58,752 bases of DNA from DASPMP01 sp035248725 (GCA_035248725.1 DATFHG010000071.1:1-58752), one strand, 5' to 3'; counted from the stretch's first letter, positions 24,678 through 33,890 are shown. The notes: generated by a model not told the origin, from the letters alone. Program-made: numbers and translations.

Positions 24678-25619
24678 ATGACCCACCTGCTCATGGATTC
24701 GGCGATGTCTCACGATGTGTCGCACCCTCACGCTCACGCCACCACCCGCGTGGCAACGATGCTCACGCCGGCGGAGCGCAGCCGCGTCGACGCTGCGGGA
24801 GAAGGTCTGTACCGATCCATCCATCGCGACAGCATGGACGACGTGGTCCGCGACGTTCGTGAAGCGCGGGCGACCGCCGTCGTACTGAGCGTGAGCTATT
24901 GCGAGCGCTCATCGACGACGTCGGTGGCGACGATGGTGCGCGAATTCCCGCGCGTTCCGACACTCGCATTGCTCAGCGAGCTGGGACCGCGAACGCCGCA
25001 CACCATCCTCTCGCTTGGCTCCAGCGGGGTGCGCCGGCTCATCGACGTGCGTGAGGCGTCGGGGTGGCGCGTGCTGCGCACGGCGCTCACCGACGAATGC
25101 GGCAACGGCGTGCAGCGACTGGCCCTCGGCCGATTGGCGGACGATCTCGTCGGCGCGTCGGACGATTGCTGGCGGTTCTTCCAGGCGCTGTTTCTCAGCG
25201 CGCCGGAGGTGTGCACGGTTCGCAAACTCGCGCGTACGCTCGACGTGCTTCCCAGTACGCTGATGAGCCGATTTTTCCGGGCTCGCCTGCCGGCGCCCAA
25301 ACGCTTTCTGGCCACGGCGCGCCTCGTGCGGGCCGCACATCTCTTCGAGAACCGGGGCCTGAGCGTCGCGAACGTCGCCAATCACCTGCAATACTCGTCG
25401 CCCCAGAGCTTCGGTCGACACGTGCGAACGCTGCTCGACGTAACGGCCGTCGAATTCAGAGAGCGATTCGACGGTGCCAGCATGTTCGACCGTTTTCGCA
25501 GGGACCTGGTGTTGCCGCACCTGGATCGGCTGAAGGCTCTATCGCCGCTCGTCCGCGCGGCCAGCTTTACGCCGCGTGCGCGAATCGAGTCGTGTGCTAG
25601 GCGGGAATCAGCGGAGTGA
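24678..25619 (+). CDS. AraC-type transcriptional regulator with unusual N-terminal domain
   Basis: The protein has 313 residues from ATG 24678, which has GGGAG 8 nt upstream; an ATG at 24624 is possible. The C-terminal third holds the AraC helix-turn-helix pair: LARTLDVLPSTLMSRFFRA, then RGLSVANVANHLQYSSPQSF and a GRHVRTLLDVT stretch. The N-terminal part (about 30-170) has an alternating pattern (TAVVLSVSYCERS, VPTLALLSELG, GSSGVRRLIDV) reminiscent of a receiver fold but without the phospho-acceptor Asp set. It is divergent from the pseudokinase gene and overlaps the pyrE 3' end by 23 bp. Confidence 0.75.
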   Translation: MTHLLMDSAMSHDVSHPHAHATTRVATMLTPAERSRVDAAGEGLYRSIHRDSMDDVVRDVREARATAVVLSVSYCERSSTTSVATMVREFPRVPTLALLSELGPRTPHTILSLGSSGVRRLIDVREASGWRVLRTALTDECGNGVQRLALGRLADDLVGASDDCWRFFQALFLSAPEVCTVRKLARTLDVLPSTLMSRFFRARLPAPKRFLATARLVRAAHLFENRGLSVANVANHLQYSSPQSFGRHVRTLLDVTAVEFRERFDGASMFDRFRRDLVLPHLDRLKALSPLVRAASFTPRARIESCARRESAE

Positions 25620-26154
25620 TTTCCTGCGCGGTGGCCAGGGCGCGTACGGGCACCCCGAGTTGTTCGAGGGCTTCACGTCCGCCTTCCTGGCGGTCGACGA
25701 GCGCAAGAATGGCGACCGGATGCGCACCGAACTCGCGCAGCGCTTCGACGGCTTTCGTGGCGGACCCGCCCGTCGTGATCACGTCCTCCACGACCACGAC
25801 GCGTTCGCCGACAGCGACCGGCCCTTCCACGCGCTTGCCTGTGCCATGCGCTTTGGGCTCCTTGCGAACCGTGAACGCGCGCAGCGGAGGTGGTGAGGCC
25901 GCACTCGCGTGGCAGATGGCATACGCGATCGGATCGGCTCCCAGTGTGAGCCCACCAACAGCGACTGCATCCCAGCCGGCCTGCCGTATCGCCTGAAGGC
26001 CGACGCGTCCGACGAGCAGCTGACCTTCCGGCGACATTGTGGTGAGCCGCGCGTCGATGTATAACGTGGATTGCCGGCCGGACGCCAACGTGAAATTGCC
26101 ACGGCGGGCCGATCGCTCGGCGAGTAGCCGCACGAGCTGGTCGTGATCGGTCAT
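25597..26154 (-). CDS. pyrE: Orotate phosphoribosyltransferase
   Basis: This 185-residue protein has the PRPP-binding motif VVVVEDVITTGGSA (about 118-131) and GNFTLASGRQSTLYIDAR, the orotate-side segment. The GGLTLGADPIAYA stretch and the flexible-loop lysine region VRKEPKAHGTG are also typical. It makes OMP from orotate and PRPP in de novo UMP synthesis. It is a single gene, convergent with the AraC-type regulator and divergent from a histidine kinase with only 58 bp between. Confidence 0.95.
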   Translation of the reverse strand: MTDHDQLVRLLAERSARRGNFTLASGRQSTLYIDARLTTMSPEGQLLVGRVGLQAIRQAGWDAVAVGGLTLGADPIAYAICHASAASPPPLRAFTVRKEPKAHGTGKRVEGPVAVGERVVVVEDVITTGGSATKAVEALREFGAHPVAILALVDRQEGGREALEQLGVPVRALATAQEITPLIPA

Positions 26155-26212
26155 CGGGGCGTCACGTTAGTCCGGCGAAACAACACCGTCAATTGCGTCG
26201 TCCTCACCGCGC

Positions 26213-27805
26213 ATGGCGTTATCACGGGCTTCCACCCGCATCGGCTTGTTCGCGCTGCTCCTCGGCGTCATCGTGCTGTCGCTGTTCGGCAGCCTGCTGG
26301 CCGCCAATCGGGCACTGGACAACGCTGATCGGCAGGCGGTGGAGCTCGACGCACACGCGACGTCGCTGCTGATCGAGCGCGAGCTCCGGCTGGATGCCGC
26401 GCGGCTCGCGGAGCTCTTCGGTCCGCTGCTTCCGTCACACACAGCGCCGGACAGCGCGGAAATTCCCTCGACGTTCGACGGTCTCTGGGTGCTCACGCCG
26501 GACGCCCGATCGGCATGGACGCACGGCGACGTGAGCGTCGGCCTCGACAGTGCCGCAATCCGCGAGCTCGCTGGCCGGGGAATGCCGCTCGCGGTCCTTG
26601 CGGTCGCGCGTGGTGATACCGGACGAGGCGGACTTCTGCTGGTGACGCCGCTCTCGCATCGTGGCCGCGTTCTCGGAACGGCCGTGGGCTATGTGCGTGC
26701 ATCCCGATTGCTCCGGCCCCTGAACGACGGCCGCCGGCGTCGCGTCTGGATGGATCTTCGCGCCGGCGATCGCACGATTGGCATCGCGACGGCCGAACCC
26801 GTGGGATCGTATCTCTCGTCCGGCACCCTCGTCCGGTTGCCGGGCGACTCGATCTACGTGGACGTGGCGCACGCGCAGGCCGGCGGTGCGCTTCGCAAAG
26901 CCTTGTGGATGCTCGGCATCGTGGCGCTTGCCGCATTGCTCGCCGGCCTCGCGCGCGAGCGTCGCCAGGCACTGTATCTCGCCGGCCGCACCGCGGAGCT
27001 GGAGCGACTCTATCAGGAAGTGGCGCGTTCGAATCGAATGAAGAGCGAATTCCTCGCGAATGTCTCGCATGAATTGCGCACGCCGCTCAACGCCATCGTG
27101 GGATTCGTGGAGATGCTTCGGGAGGGCGTGTACGGCGAGCTGTCACCGCGTCAAGCGCTGCCGGTCGACCGGATCGCGGCGTCGGCGACGCACCTCCGCC
27201 ATCTGGTCGACCGTCTGCTCGACATCGCCAAGATCGCGGCGGGCCGCCTCGAGGTGCACGTCGAACCGCTGGTGCTGCGTCCGTTCGTGCTGAACGTCGC
27301 GAGCGAGATGGAATCGCTCGTGACGGAGCGCGGCTTGTCGCTGTCGATCGGCGTCGCTCCGTCCCTGCCGCGCATCCGCACGGACCAGACGCATCTCCGA
27401 CAGATTCTCATCAACCTGATCGGCAACGCCGTGAAATACACGCCGAGCGGTTCGATCAGCATTCGCGCGCGCGTCGCCGGCAACGGTGTGCACGGACAGG
27501 ACGACGAGGACATCGCGGTGAGCGCGCCACCACACACGAACCACCCGTGGGTGGCCCTGCAGGTTGCGGACACCGGCATCGGCATCGCGCCAGCGGACCA
27601 GACGCGCATCTTCGACGAATTCGAGCAGGTGAACGCGGGCGCCCGAACGGATTCGGCGCGGCGCGGCACGGGCCTTGGCCTCGCGATCTCGCGGCGCCTG
27701 GCGCACCTCATCGGTGGCGATCTCACGGTCCTCAGCGAGCCGGGCCGAGGGTCCGTGTTCACGGTATGGCTACCGCTGGACCGCAGCGAAAAGAAAGCCG
27801 ACTAG
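26213..27805 (+). CDS. Membrane sensor histidine kinase (orphan)
   Basis: This is a 530-residue protein. One transmembrane helix (about 8-32) precedes an extracytoplasmic sensor of about 190 residues, then a second helix (about 232-252). A short coiled linker leads into HisKA with the phospho-acceptor His in FLANVSHELRTP near 286. The HATPase domain has N box LINLIGNAVKYTP near 400, G1 ADTGIGIAP and G2 GTGLGLAISRRL. It should autophosphorylate in response to an envelope or periplasmic signal. No response regulator gene is adjacent; the 3' end overlaps a convergent Ser/Thr kinase gene by 4 bp. Confidence 0.93.
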   Translation: MALSRASTRIGLFALLLGVIVLSLFGSLLAANRALDNADRQAVELDAHATSLLIERELRLDAARLAELFGPLLPSHTAPDSAEIPSTFDGLWVLTPDARSAWTHGDVSVGLDSAAIRELAGRGMPLAVLAVARGDTGRGGLLLVTPLSHRGRVLGTAVGYVRASRLLRPLNDGRRRRVWMDLRAGDRTIGIATAEPVGSYLSSGTLVRLPGDSIYVDVAHAQAGGALRKALWMLGIVALAALLAGLARERRQALYLAGRTAELERLYQEVARSNRMKSEFLANVSHELRTPLNAIVGFVEMLREGVYGELSPRQALPVDRIAASATHLRHLVDRLLDIAKIAAGRLEVHVEPLVLRPFVLNVASEMESLVTERGLSLSIGVAPSLPRIRTDQTHLRQILINLIGNAVKYTPSGSISIRARVAGNGVHGQDDEDIAVSAPPHTNHPWVALQVADTGIGIAPADQTRIFDEFEQVNAGARTDSARRGTGLGLAISRRLAHLIGGDLTVLSEPGRGSVFTVWLPLDRSEKKAD

Positions 27806-28722
27806 TCGCGTACCTCGCGGCCGAACATCGACTTGATCTTTCCGAACAGACCGGGGCCGCGTTCCTCTTCGATGGGCTGCCCGACGGCATCCTTGAGGGC
27901 GGTCGCGAACTCCACCGCCGTCTCGTAGCGCTTGGTCGGATCCTTCGTGAGTCCGCGCATGATGACGGTCTCGATCGCGCTGGAGAACCGCATGCCGGGC
28001 CGCGCCGCGTTCAGCGGAATCGGCGGCTGCGACAGCAGCTGGGAGAACATCTCGCGCGGCGTCTTCGCCGTGTAGGGCAGGCATCCGGTGAGCAGGAAAT
28101 ACGCGATCGTGGCGAGGCTGTACTGATCCGCCGCGGGCGTCACGAGCTCGCCGGACAGCGCCTCCGGTGCGACGTACATCAACGTGCCCACAAAGAAACC
28201 GGCACGTGTGAGTCGCTGCTCCGGTTCGATGTCCGTGTCGGTGGCGATGCCGAAGTCCAGCAGCTTCACGACGCCGCTGTCCGGATCGTACATGATGTTC
28301 TCGGGCTTGAGATCGCGATGCACGATCTTCACTTCGTGCGCGGCGTGCACTGCGTTCGCGATCTGCAGCACCACGTCGGCGACCTGGGCAGGCGGGAGCG
28401 GTCCGTTGCGGCGCGCGTATTTCTCCAGCAGCTCGCCCTTGGCCCACTCGATCGCGAGGAAGTGCATGCCCGGCGTTGCCTCGCCGATCTCGATCGTGCG
28501 CACGACGTTGGGATGCTGCACCCGTTCGCCGTATCGTGCCTCGCGCAGGAATCGCGCGACTGCCGTGCGATCGTTGCGGAGCTTCTCGCGGAGCACCTTC
28601 ACCGCGACGTTGCCGTGTTCGGGATGCGATGCACGAAACACGGCGGCAGTGCCGCCTTCTCCGACCTCGCCCTCGAGCGTGTATCCTGCGAGCGTGCGCC
28701 CGACCAGATTCTCCCGCGGCAC
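27802..28722 (-). CDS. Serine/threonine protein kinase (Hanks type)
   Basis: This 306-residue protein is a complete kinase domain. It has glycine loop GEVGEGGTAAVF near 19-30, a VKVL lysine near 42, and HRDLKPENI near 134. DFG follows near 153, then APEALSG and the GLTKDPTKRY end of the C lobe. Only about 25 residues follow the domain and no transmembrane helix or PASTA repeat is present, so it is a soluble kinase. The start is GTG. It is tail to tail with the histidine kinase. It contrasts with the nearby pseudokinase. Confidence 0.93.
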   Translation of the reverse strand: MPRENLVGRTLAGYTLEGEVGEGGTAAVFRASHPEHGNVAVKVLREKLRNDRTAVARFLREARYGERVQHPNVVRTIEIGEATPGMHFLAIEWAKGELLEKYARRNGPLPPAQVADVVLQIANAVHAAHEVKIVHRDLKPENIMYDPDSGVVKLLDFGIATDTDIEPEQRLTRAGFFVGTLMYVAPEALSGELVTPAADQYSLATIAYFLLTGCLPYTAKTPREMFSQLLSQPPIPLNAARPGMRFSSAIETVIMRGLTKDPTKRYETAVEFATALKDAVGQPIEEERGPGLFGKIKSMFGREVRD

Positions 28723-28838
28723 CGCGCGAACCTAATTCCGCCCGATACAGAAGGCAAACGTACTCCGCCGGCACGACGCATCATCCTCGTATGTCGTGAG
28801 TTGCGCAGGCGCGCTGGGCACTGCGCCGGTCACTTTTC

Positions 28839-28867
28839 TTGACAAAGAAAGGGGGGCTGTCTATATA
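28839..28867 (+). promoter_or_regulatory. Sigma70 promoter of the cold-shock gene
   Basis: A perfect TTGACA is followed after exactly 17 nt by TATATA. It is the strongest promoter-like sequence I see in the window. Transcription would start near 28874, giving a leader of about 68 nt with a TAGGAGG ribosome site just before the ATG. The leader has an ATCCGG/CCGGAT repeat that could fold. Confidence 0.85.
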
Positions 28868-28941
28868 GGGCCCCGCAAGCCATCCGGTTTGCCCGCACCA
28901 GTACGTGGCCGGATCGTCTCACCTTGTAGGAGGCAGCTCGA

Positions 28942-29142
28942 ATGGCCAGAGGGAAGGTGAAGTGGTTCAATGATGCCAAGGGATACGGCTTCATTGAGCA
29001 GGAAGGCGGCGAAGACGTGTTCGTGCACTTCTCGGCGATTCAGATGGACGGATTCAAGACGCTCACCGAGGGTCAGGAAGTCGAGTTCGAGATCCGCACC
29101 GGAGAGAAAGGGCTTCACGCAGCGAACGTGACGCGAGTCTGA
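28942..29142 (+). CDS. cspA: Cold-shock domain protein
   Basis: This is a 66-residue single cold-shock (OB-fold) domain. GKVKWFNDAKGYGFIEQ includes RNP1 (KGYGFIEQ), and VFVHFSAI is RNP2. It binds single-stranded RNA or DNA and melts RNA structure. It has its own strong promoter, a folded leader and a strong terminator, so it is an isolated, highly expressed gene. A second paralogue lies at 54124. Confidence 0.96.
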   Translation: MARGKVKWFNDAKGYGFIEQEGGEDVFVHFSAIQMDGFKTLTEGQEVEFEIRTGEKGLHAANVTRV

Positions 29143-29168
29143 GTCGGTCCACGCCTCCGCGGTCCTGC

Positions 29169-29210
29169 CACCGCCTGCCCAGCTACCGCTCGGCAGGCGG
29201 TGCTGTTTTT
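29169..29210 (+). terminator. Rho-independent terminator after the cold-shock gene
   Basis: An 11-bp perfect stem (CACCGCCTGCC / GGCAGGCGGTG) with a 12-nt loop is followed by CTG and five Ts. It ends only 8 nt before the polA start codon. Confidence 0.85.
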
Positions 29211-29218
29211 GTACGTGC

Positions 29219-32131
29219 GTGCCTGGTCGTCCGCCGCCTCCACCCGCGCTGTTCCTCGTCGATGGATACGCGCTCATCTATCGCGCCTTCTATGCGCTCA
29301 TCGCGCGCCCGCTCACCACGAGCCGCGGCGAGAACACCTCCGCGGCGTATGGCATAGTCAACTTTCTCAGGCTGCTGCACCAGAATCACAAGCCGGCATA
29401 TCTCGGCTGGGTGCATGACAGCGGCACCTCCTTCCGCCACGAGACGTTTCCGGACTACAAGGCAACGCGCGAGAAGCTGTCCGCCGATCTGCAGCAGGAT
29501 TTCGATCGCGGCATGGAGCGCATCTGCGATCTCCTCGAGGCCTATCGCATTCCGATCCTCACCGTGCCCGGCTATGAAGCGGACGACGTGATCGGCACGC
29601 TCGTGCGGCACGCCGTGGAGCAGGAGATCAACGTGGTCGTCGTGTCCGGCGACAAGGATTTCCAGCAGCTCGTGCGACCGGGCGTGTGGCTCCTCAATCC
29701 GGGCCGCGGCGGATCCGCCAACATCGACGAACACTGGGTGAGCATGGAGAACGCGAACGAGCGGTTGGGCGTCCCGCCGGCACGCGTCACGGATTATCTC
29801 GCGCTGGTCGGCGATTCGTCCGACAACATTCCCGGTGTGCGCGGCATCGGTGACAAGACCGCGGCCGAGCTGGTGAACGCGTATGGCGACATCGACCAGA
29901 TCCTCGCGGCCGCCCCGCAGATCACGAAGAAGCGCCCGCGCGAGGCACTCCTCGGGCAGTCAGCCGAGGCGCGGCTCTCGAAACGGCTCGTCACCATTCA
30001 CGAGGACGTCCCCATCGCGCTCGATGTGGCGGCGTTGAAGGTGCGCGAGCCGGACAACGCGCGGCTGCGCGATCTGTACGTCGAGCTCGAGTTTCACGCC
30101 CTCGCCCGGCAGATCGACGTTCCGGAGACCGAGAGCACAGCGATGGTGGCCTCGTCGTCGAAGCCGAAGCGCGAGCGACGGTACGCGATGGTGTCGACCG
30201 CCGAAGAGGTGCGCGATGTGGTGGCGCGCGCACGCGCGGCGCCGCACGTGGCGCTGCAGGTGGAAGCGGTGCCCGACGCTGGTGCGCCGAACCCGAATGA
30301 CCCGTTGCGCGCCACCCTCGTCGGAATCGCGATCTCGTTCAACGCCGGCGAAGCGTTCTACTTTCCGCTCGCGCATCGCACATACGAGCCCGCGCAGACG
30401 GCGCTCGTGCTCACGTCCGAGGAGACGCCGCCGGCGAAGAAATCCAAGGCCAAGGCGACGGCCAAGTCGGAACCGGCGAGCATCGCCGCGCGCGCGCTGG
30501 CCAACGGCATTCCGGAAGCGAAGAACCTTCCCTCCCTCGACGACGCGGTCATGCGTCCCCTGCGCGAGCTCGTCGAGGACGCCGCGGTGGAAAAGACTGC
30601 ACAGAACGGGAAGTATGCCCTCCTGCTGCTGCGCGCGGCGGGCGTCACGCTCGCGGGGCTGCGCTTCGACACGATGGTCGCGAGCTATGTCCTCGACCCC
30701 GGCCGACGCGCGCACGCACTCGACGTGCTCGCGCTCGAGTTCCTCCAGCACAAGCTCACATCCCTGGAGGATCTCTGCGGAAAGGGAAAGGCGGTCATCC
30801 CCTACGATCAGGTGCCGCAGAGCTGCGCCACCGAATTTGCGTGTGAGCACGCCGACATCACGCTGCAGATCCGCGCCGAATTCGAGCCGCAGCTCGACGC
30901 GATGGCCGGCAAGACCCTGTTCGAGACCATCGAGATGCCGCTGTTGCCCGTGCTCGCCGACATGGAGTGGGCGGGCGTGATGATCGACGTCGAGGGCTTC
31001 GCGCAGCTCAAACGCCGCTTCGAAGGCGAGCGGCAGCGCCTGGAAACCGCGATTCACCAGGTGGCCGGCCAGGAGTTCAACATCAATTCGCCGCTGCAGC
31101 TGCGAGAAATCCTCTTCGAGAAGTTGCAGCTGCCGGTGCTCAAGAAGACGCCCAGCGGTCCGTCGACGGACGCCAGCGTCCTGCAGCAGCTCGCGGAGCA
31201 GGGGCACGAATTGCCATCGCTGCTCATGGAATTTCGCGAGGTGACGAAGCTCGAGGGCACGTACATCGATGCGCTCCCGGCGCTGCTGAATCCGCGCACC
31301 AGGCGGCTGCATACCACGTTCAATCAGGCTGCGGCGGCCACGGGCCGGTTGTCGTCGAACGACCCCAACCTGCAGAACATCCCGATCCGTCGTGAGCTGG
31401 GACGCGACATCCGCCGGCTGTTCGTCGCGCCGGAGGGCAGCAGGTTGCTCGCCGCCGATTATTCCCAGATCGAACTGCGCCTGCTCGCCCACCTGTCCGG
31501 TGACGGGGCTTTCGTCGCGGCGTTCAAGGCCGGCGGTGACATCCATCGCCAGACGGCCGCTCTGATCTTCGACGTGAGCGTCGCCGACGTTACGCCGGAC
31601 ATGCGCGCGCGTGCCAAGACGATCAACTTCGCCACGATCTATGGCCAGGGGCCGCACGCACTCTCACAGCAGCTGAAAATCACGCACGCCGAAGCGCGAG
31701 ACTTCATCGATCGCTACTTCGAGCGCTTCACCGGCGTCCGCAAGTATCTGGATTCCAGCGTGGAGTTCGCCCGGCATCACGGCTACGCGCAAACCATTTT
31801 CGGGCGGCGGCGCTACATCCCGGAGTTGCGCGAGCGCAACTTCAACATCCGCGCGTTCGGAGAGCGCGTTGCGGCGAATTCGCCGATCCAGGGATCGGCA
31901 GCGGACCTCATCAAGATCGCGATGGTGCGCGTCGCCAGCGCGATGCGCGAGACGCGAATGAAATCGCGCATGCTCCTGCAGGTTCACGATGAGCTGGTGT
32001 TCGAAGCGCCCGAGCTGGAGCTCGGCGCGCTGCAATCCATCGTCCGTCAGGAGATGGAGGGCGCTGCAGATCTCGCGGTGCCGCTCGTCGTCGACATCGG
32101 GATCGGCGACAACTGGCTCGACACCAAGTGA
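29219..32131 (+). CDS. polA: DNA polymerase I
   Basis: The protein has 970 residues from GTG 29219; no other start precedes the conserved LFLVDGYALIYRAFYAL. Domains in order: 5' nuclease (about 1-300, VVVVSGDKDFQQLV), an exonuclease-like domain (about 310-560), and an A-family polymerase. The polymerase has motif A DYSQIELRLLAH near 746, motif B KTINFATIYGQG and motif C QVHDELVFE near 920. In the proofreading domain the metal ligands look changed (QVEA for DTET, KYAL for KYD), so 3'-5' exonuclease is probably lost. It fills gaps and removes primers. Confidence 0.97.
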   Translation: MPGRPPPPPALFLVDGYALIYRAFYALIARPLTTSRGENTSAAYGIVNFLRLLHQNHKPAYLGWVHDSGTSFRHETFPDYKATREKLSADLQQDFDRGMERICDLLEAYRIPILTVPGYEADDVIGTLVRHAVEQEINVVVVSGDKDFQQLVRPGVWLLNPGRGGSANIDEHWVSMENANERLGVPPARVTDYLALVGDSSDNIPGVRGIGDKTAAELVNAYGDIDQILAAAPQITKKRPREALLGQSAEARLSKRLVTIHEDVPIALDVAALKVREPDNARLRDLYVELEFHALARQIDVPETESTAMVASSSKPKRERRYAMVSTAEEVRDVVARARAAPHVALQVEAVPDAGAPNPNDPLRATLVGIAISFNAGEAFYFPLAHRTYEPAQTALVLTSEETPPAKKSKAKATAKSEPASIAARALANGIPEAKNLPSLDDAVMRPLRELVEDAAVEKTAQNGKYALLLLRAAGVTLAGLRFDTMVASYVLDPGRRAHALDVLALEFLQHKLTSLEDLCGKGKAVIPYDQVPQSCATEFACEHADITLQIRAEFEPQLDAMAGKTLFETIEMPLLPVLADMEWAGVMIDVEGFAQLKRRFEGERQRLETAIHQVAGQEFNINSPLQLREILFEKLQLPVLKKTPSGPSTDASVLQQLAEQGHELPSLLMEFREVTKLEGTYIDALPALLNPRTRRLHTTFNQAAAATGRLSSNDPNLQNIPIRRELGRDIRRLFVAPEGSRLLAADYSQIELRLLAHLSGDGAFVAAFKAGGDIHRQTAALIFDVSVADVTPDMRARAKTINFATIYGQGPHALSQQLKITHAEARDFIDRYFERFTGVRKYLDSSVEFARHHGYAQTIFGRRRYIPELRERNFNIRAFGERVAANSPIQGSAADLIKIAMVRVASAMRETRMKSRMLLQVHDELVFEAPELELGALQSIVRQEMEGAADLAVPLVVDIGIGDNWLDTK

Positions 32132-32135
32132 TGGC

Positions 32136-32414
32136 ATGACGAGCGCCGCATCGCCATTTCGTGAGTTTACGTCCAGACGACAGGGAATGATCTACGCGAT
32201 GGACGGCGGGCTCTGGTTGCACCGCCACGTCTGGAAAGGGCGGCCCATGGCGCATCTCGTCTCCACGGACAAGGACAAGCTGTTGGCCTACGGCGCCCGC
32301 GTCGGACTGCCCGCCGAGCGATTGCAGTACAAACCGCTCAAGGACCCGCGCACGGGCCGAGTGCGTGAAGCGTGGCACTGGGACCTCGGCGGACCGTTCC
32401 TGCCACCGCGTTAG
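32136..32414 (+). CDS. Small DUF4031-like protein
   Basis: This 92-residue protein starts at an ATG 4 nt after the polA stop. Its core (MIYAMDGGLWLHRHVWKGRP, then AHLVSTDKDKLLAYGARVGL and a short C terminus) resembles DUF4031, a short family of unknown function often described by its V-Y-x-D and HL patterns. It is probably co-translated with polA. The assignment is by eye. Confidence 0.6.
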   Translation: MTSAASPFREFTSRRQGMIYAMDGGLWLHRHVWKGRPMAHLVSTDKDKLLAYGARVGLPAERLQYKPLKDPRTGRVREAWHWDLGGPFLPPR

Positions 32415-33847
32415 ACCGGCGTGCCCGGCCGGCGATCGGGAACGGAGCGGAGCAGCCACCACGCAATGCCGAACATGATGGCCACGGTGGCCACGGCGGC
32501 GCGGTACGCCACGCCGGTGCCAAGCGGTTTTTCGAGCCCGTCCACCGTGAGAGACCAGACGAGAGGGCCGACGATCGCTGCCGCACGCGCGGACAGCAGC
32601 AGAAGCGAGAAATACCGGCCTGCCTCGACGTCCGGCACCAGCGACAACAGCACCGGACGCTCGGTGGCGTTCACGCCGCCGAAATTCAAACCGATGGCGA
32701 AGCCGACAGCCCAGAAGGCTGCCTTGCCCGGTAGCGCGATCATGAGTACGAGAAGCAACGTCCAGAGCGCCAGCGTCGCACTGAGCGCGCGCTTGGGACC
32801 GTTGCGATCGGCGAGCCAACCATAGAAAAAGCTGCCGATGATCGCGGGGACGGTGAGAACCATGAACAGCGTCGTCTCGGCGCCCTTCGTGAAGCCGACG
32901 GCCTTCACCGCGTACAACGTCATGAATCCGACGATGGTGCCTACGGCGTCCTGATAGATCAGCGTGACGATGATGAATCGCAGCGCACCGGGATGACGTC
33001 GGGCATCCCGCAGCGTATGCACCACCTGCTGGAACGCCTGCCGCCACGCCACGCCGGTCGATCGTGGCGCGGGATCGTGGTCGCGACAGAAGAACACGAG
33101 CGGCAGCGTGAACAGCAGAAACAGCAGCGCTGTCGGAACGAAGGTGCTGACGCGACCGCCGTGCGACGTGAAGGGGATTCGCCGCAGCGTGTCCATGACG
33201 TGCGTGCTGAGCGCGCCCACCACCGGGAATCCGCCGGTGAAGAATGGAATCACCAGCAGCACACCGAGAATCGACCCGACATATCCGAGCGCGACGCCGA
33301 AGCCGGAAAGCCGTCCCTGCTCGTCCGCGGGTGCCAGCTCCGGCATCATCGCGTTGTAAAAAGGTTGTGCTGCCTGATACGCGAAGTTGGCGACGATGAA
33401 CGCGAGCAGCACCCATCGCAGATCCGCGCCGCCCGCATGCCATCCTGGCGCAGTGGTCGCAGGGCCGATGACCTGCTCGCCCACGACGGGGAGGCGCGTT
33501 TGTCCGAAGATGCCGATCGCAGCGCAGGCCACGCACGACAGGATGGTGAAGTTCACCACCCACCATTTGCGCCTGCGCCGCGCGTCGGACAGCGCGCCTA
33601 GTACGGGAATCGCGACGACGACGAGTGCGCTCGCTATCGCGTTCGCGGCGGCGTAGGACGTGCTCGACGCGCCGAGATCGCTGACCATCCACACCGCGAA
33701 ATACAGCGTGAGGATGTTCATCGAGAACATCGTGTTCGCGAAATCGTAGAACGCCCAGCTCCACCGTTCTCTCGCCGGCGCTCGTCTCGGTACGCGCGCC
33801 TCGCCCGAGCGATCGTAGCGCGCCTGCGTGGTGGCGGCGTTCGTCAC
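32411..33847 (-). CDS. MFS transporter, UMF1/Atg22-like
   Basis: The protein has 478 residues from GTG 33847. An ATG at 33892 would give a longer form but overlaps the divergent lipoprotein start. About 12 hydrophobic helices are visible. The early segment WSWAFYDFANTMFSMNILTLYF is typical of the UMF1 family related to yeast Atg22 vacuolar effluxers. GALSDARRRRKWW (MFS loop 2-3) and a second-half YGWLADRNGPKRAL (loop 8-9) support MFS. The substrate is unknown; amino-acid efflux is the family's best guess. It is convergent with the DUF4031 gene, with a 4-bp overlap. Confidence 0.85.
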   Translation of the reverse strand: MTNAATTQARYDRSGEARVPRRAPARERWSWAFYDFANTMFSMNILTLYFAVWMVSDLGASSTSYAAANAIASALVVVAIPVLGALSDARRRRKWWVVNFTILSCVACAAIGIFGQTRLPVVGEQVIGPATTAPGWHAGGADLRWVLLAFIVANFAYQAAQPFYNAMMPELAPADEQGRLSGFGVALGYVGSILGVLLVIPFFTGGFPVVGALSTHVMDTLRRIPFTSHGGRVSTFVPTALLFLLFTLPLVFFCRDHDPAPRSTGVAWRQAFQQVVHTLRDARRHPGALRFIIVTLIYQDAVGTIVGFMTLYAVKAVGFTKGAETTLFMVLTVPAIIGSFFYGWLADRNGPKRALSATLALWTLLLVLMIALPGKAAFWAVGFAIGLNFGGVNATERPVLLSLVPDVEAGRYFSLLLLSARAAAIVGPLVWSLTVDGLEKPLGTGVAYRAAVATVAIMFGIAWWLLRSVPDRRPGTPV

Positions 33848-33890
33848 ACGCCGAATTGACGGGTTCGCATGGATACCCAAATTACGCGCC

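Noticed and set aside
29960..31657. 565-codon minus-strand open frame across polA
   Set aside because: Antisense to the intact polA gene; composition is Arg/His/Gln-rich as expected for a high-GC shadow frame.
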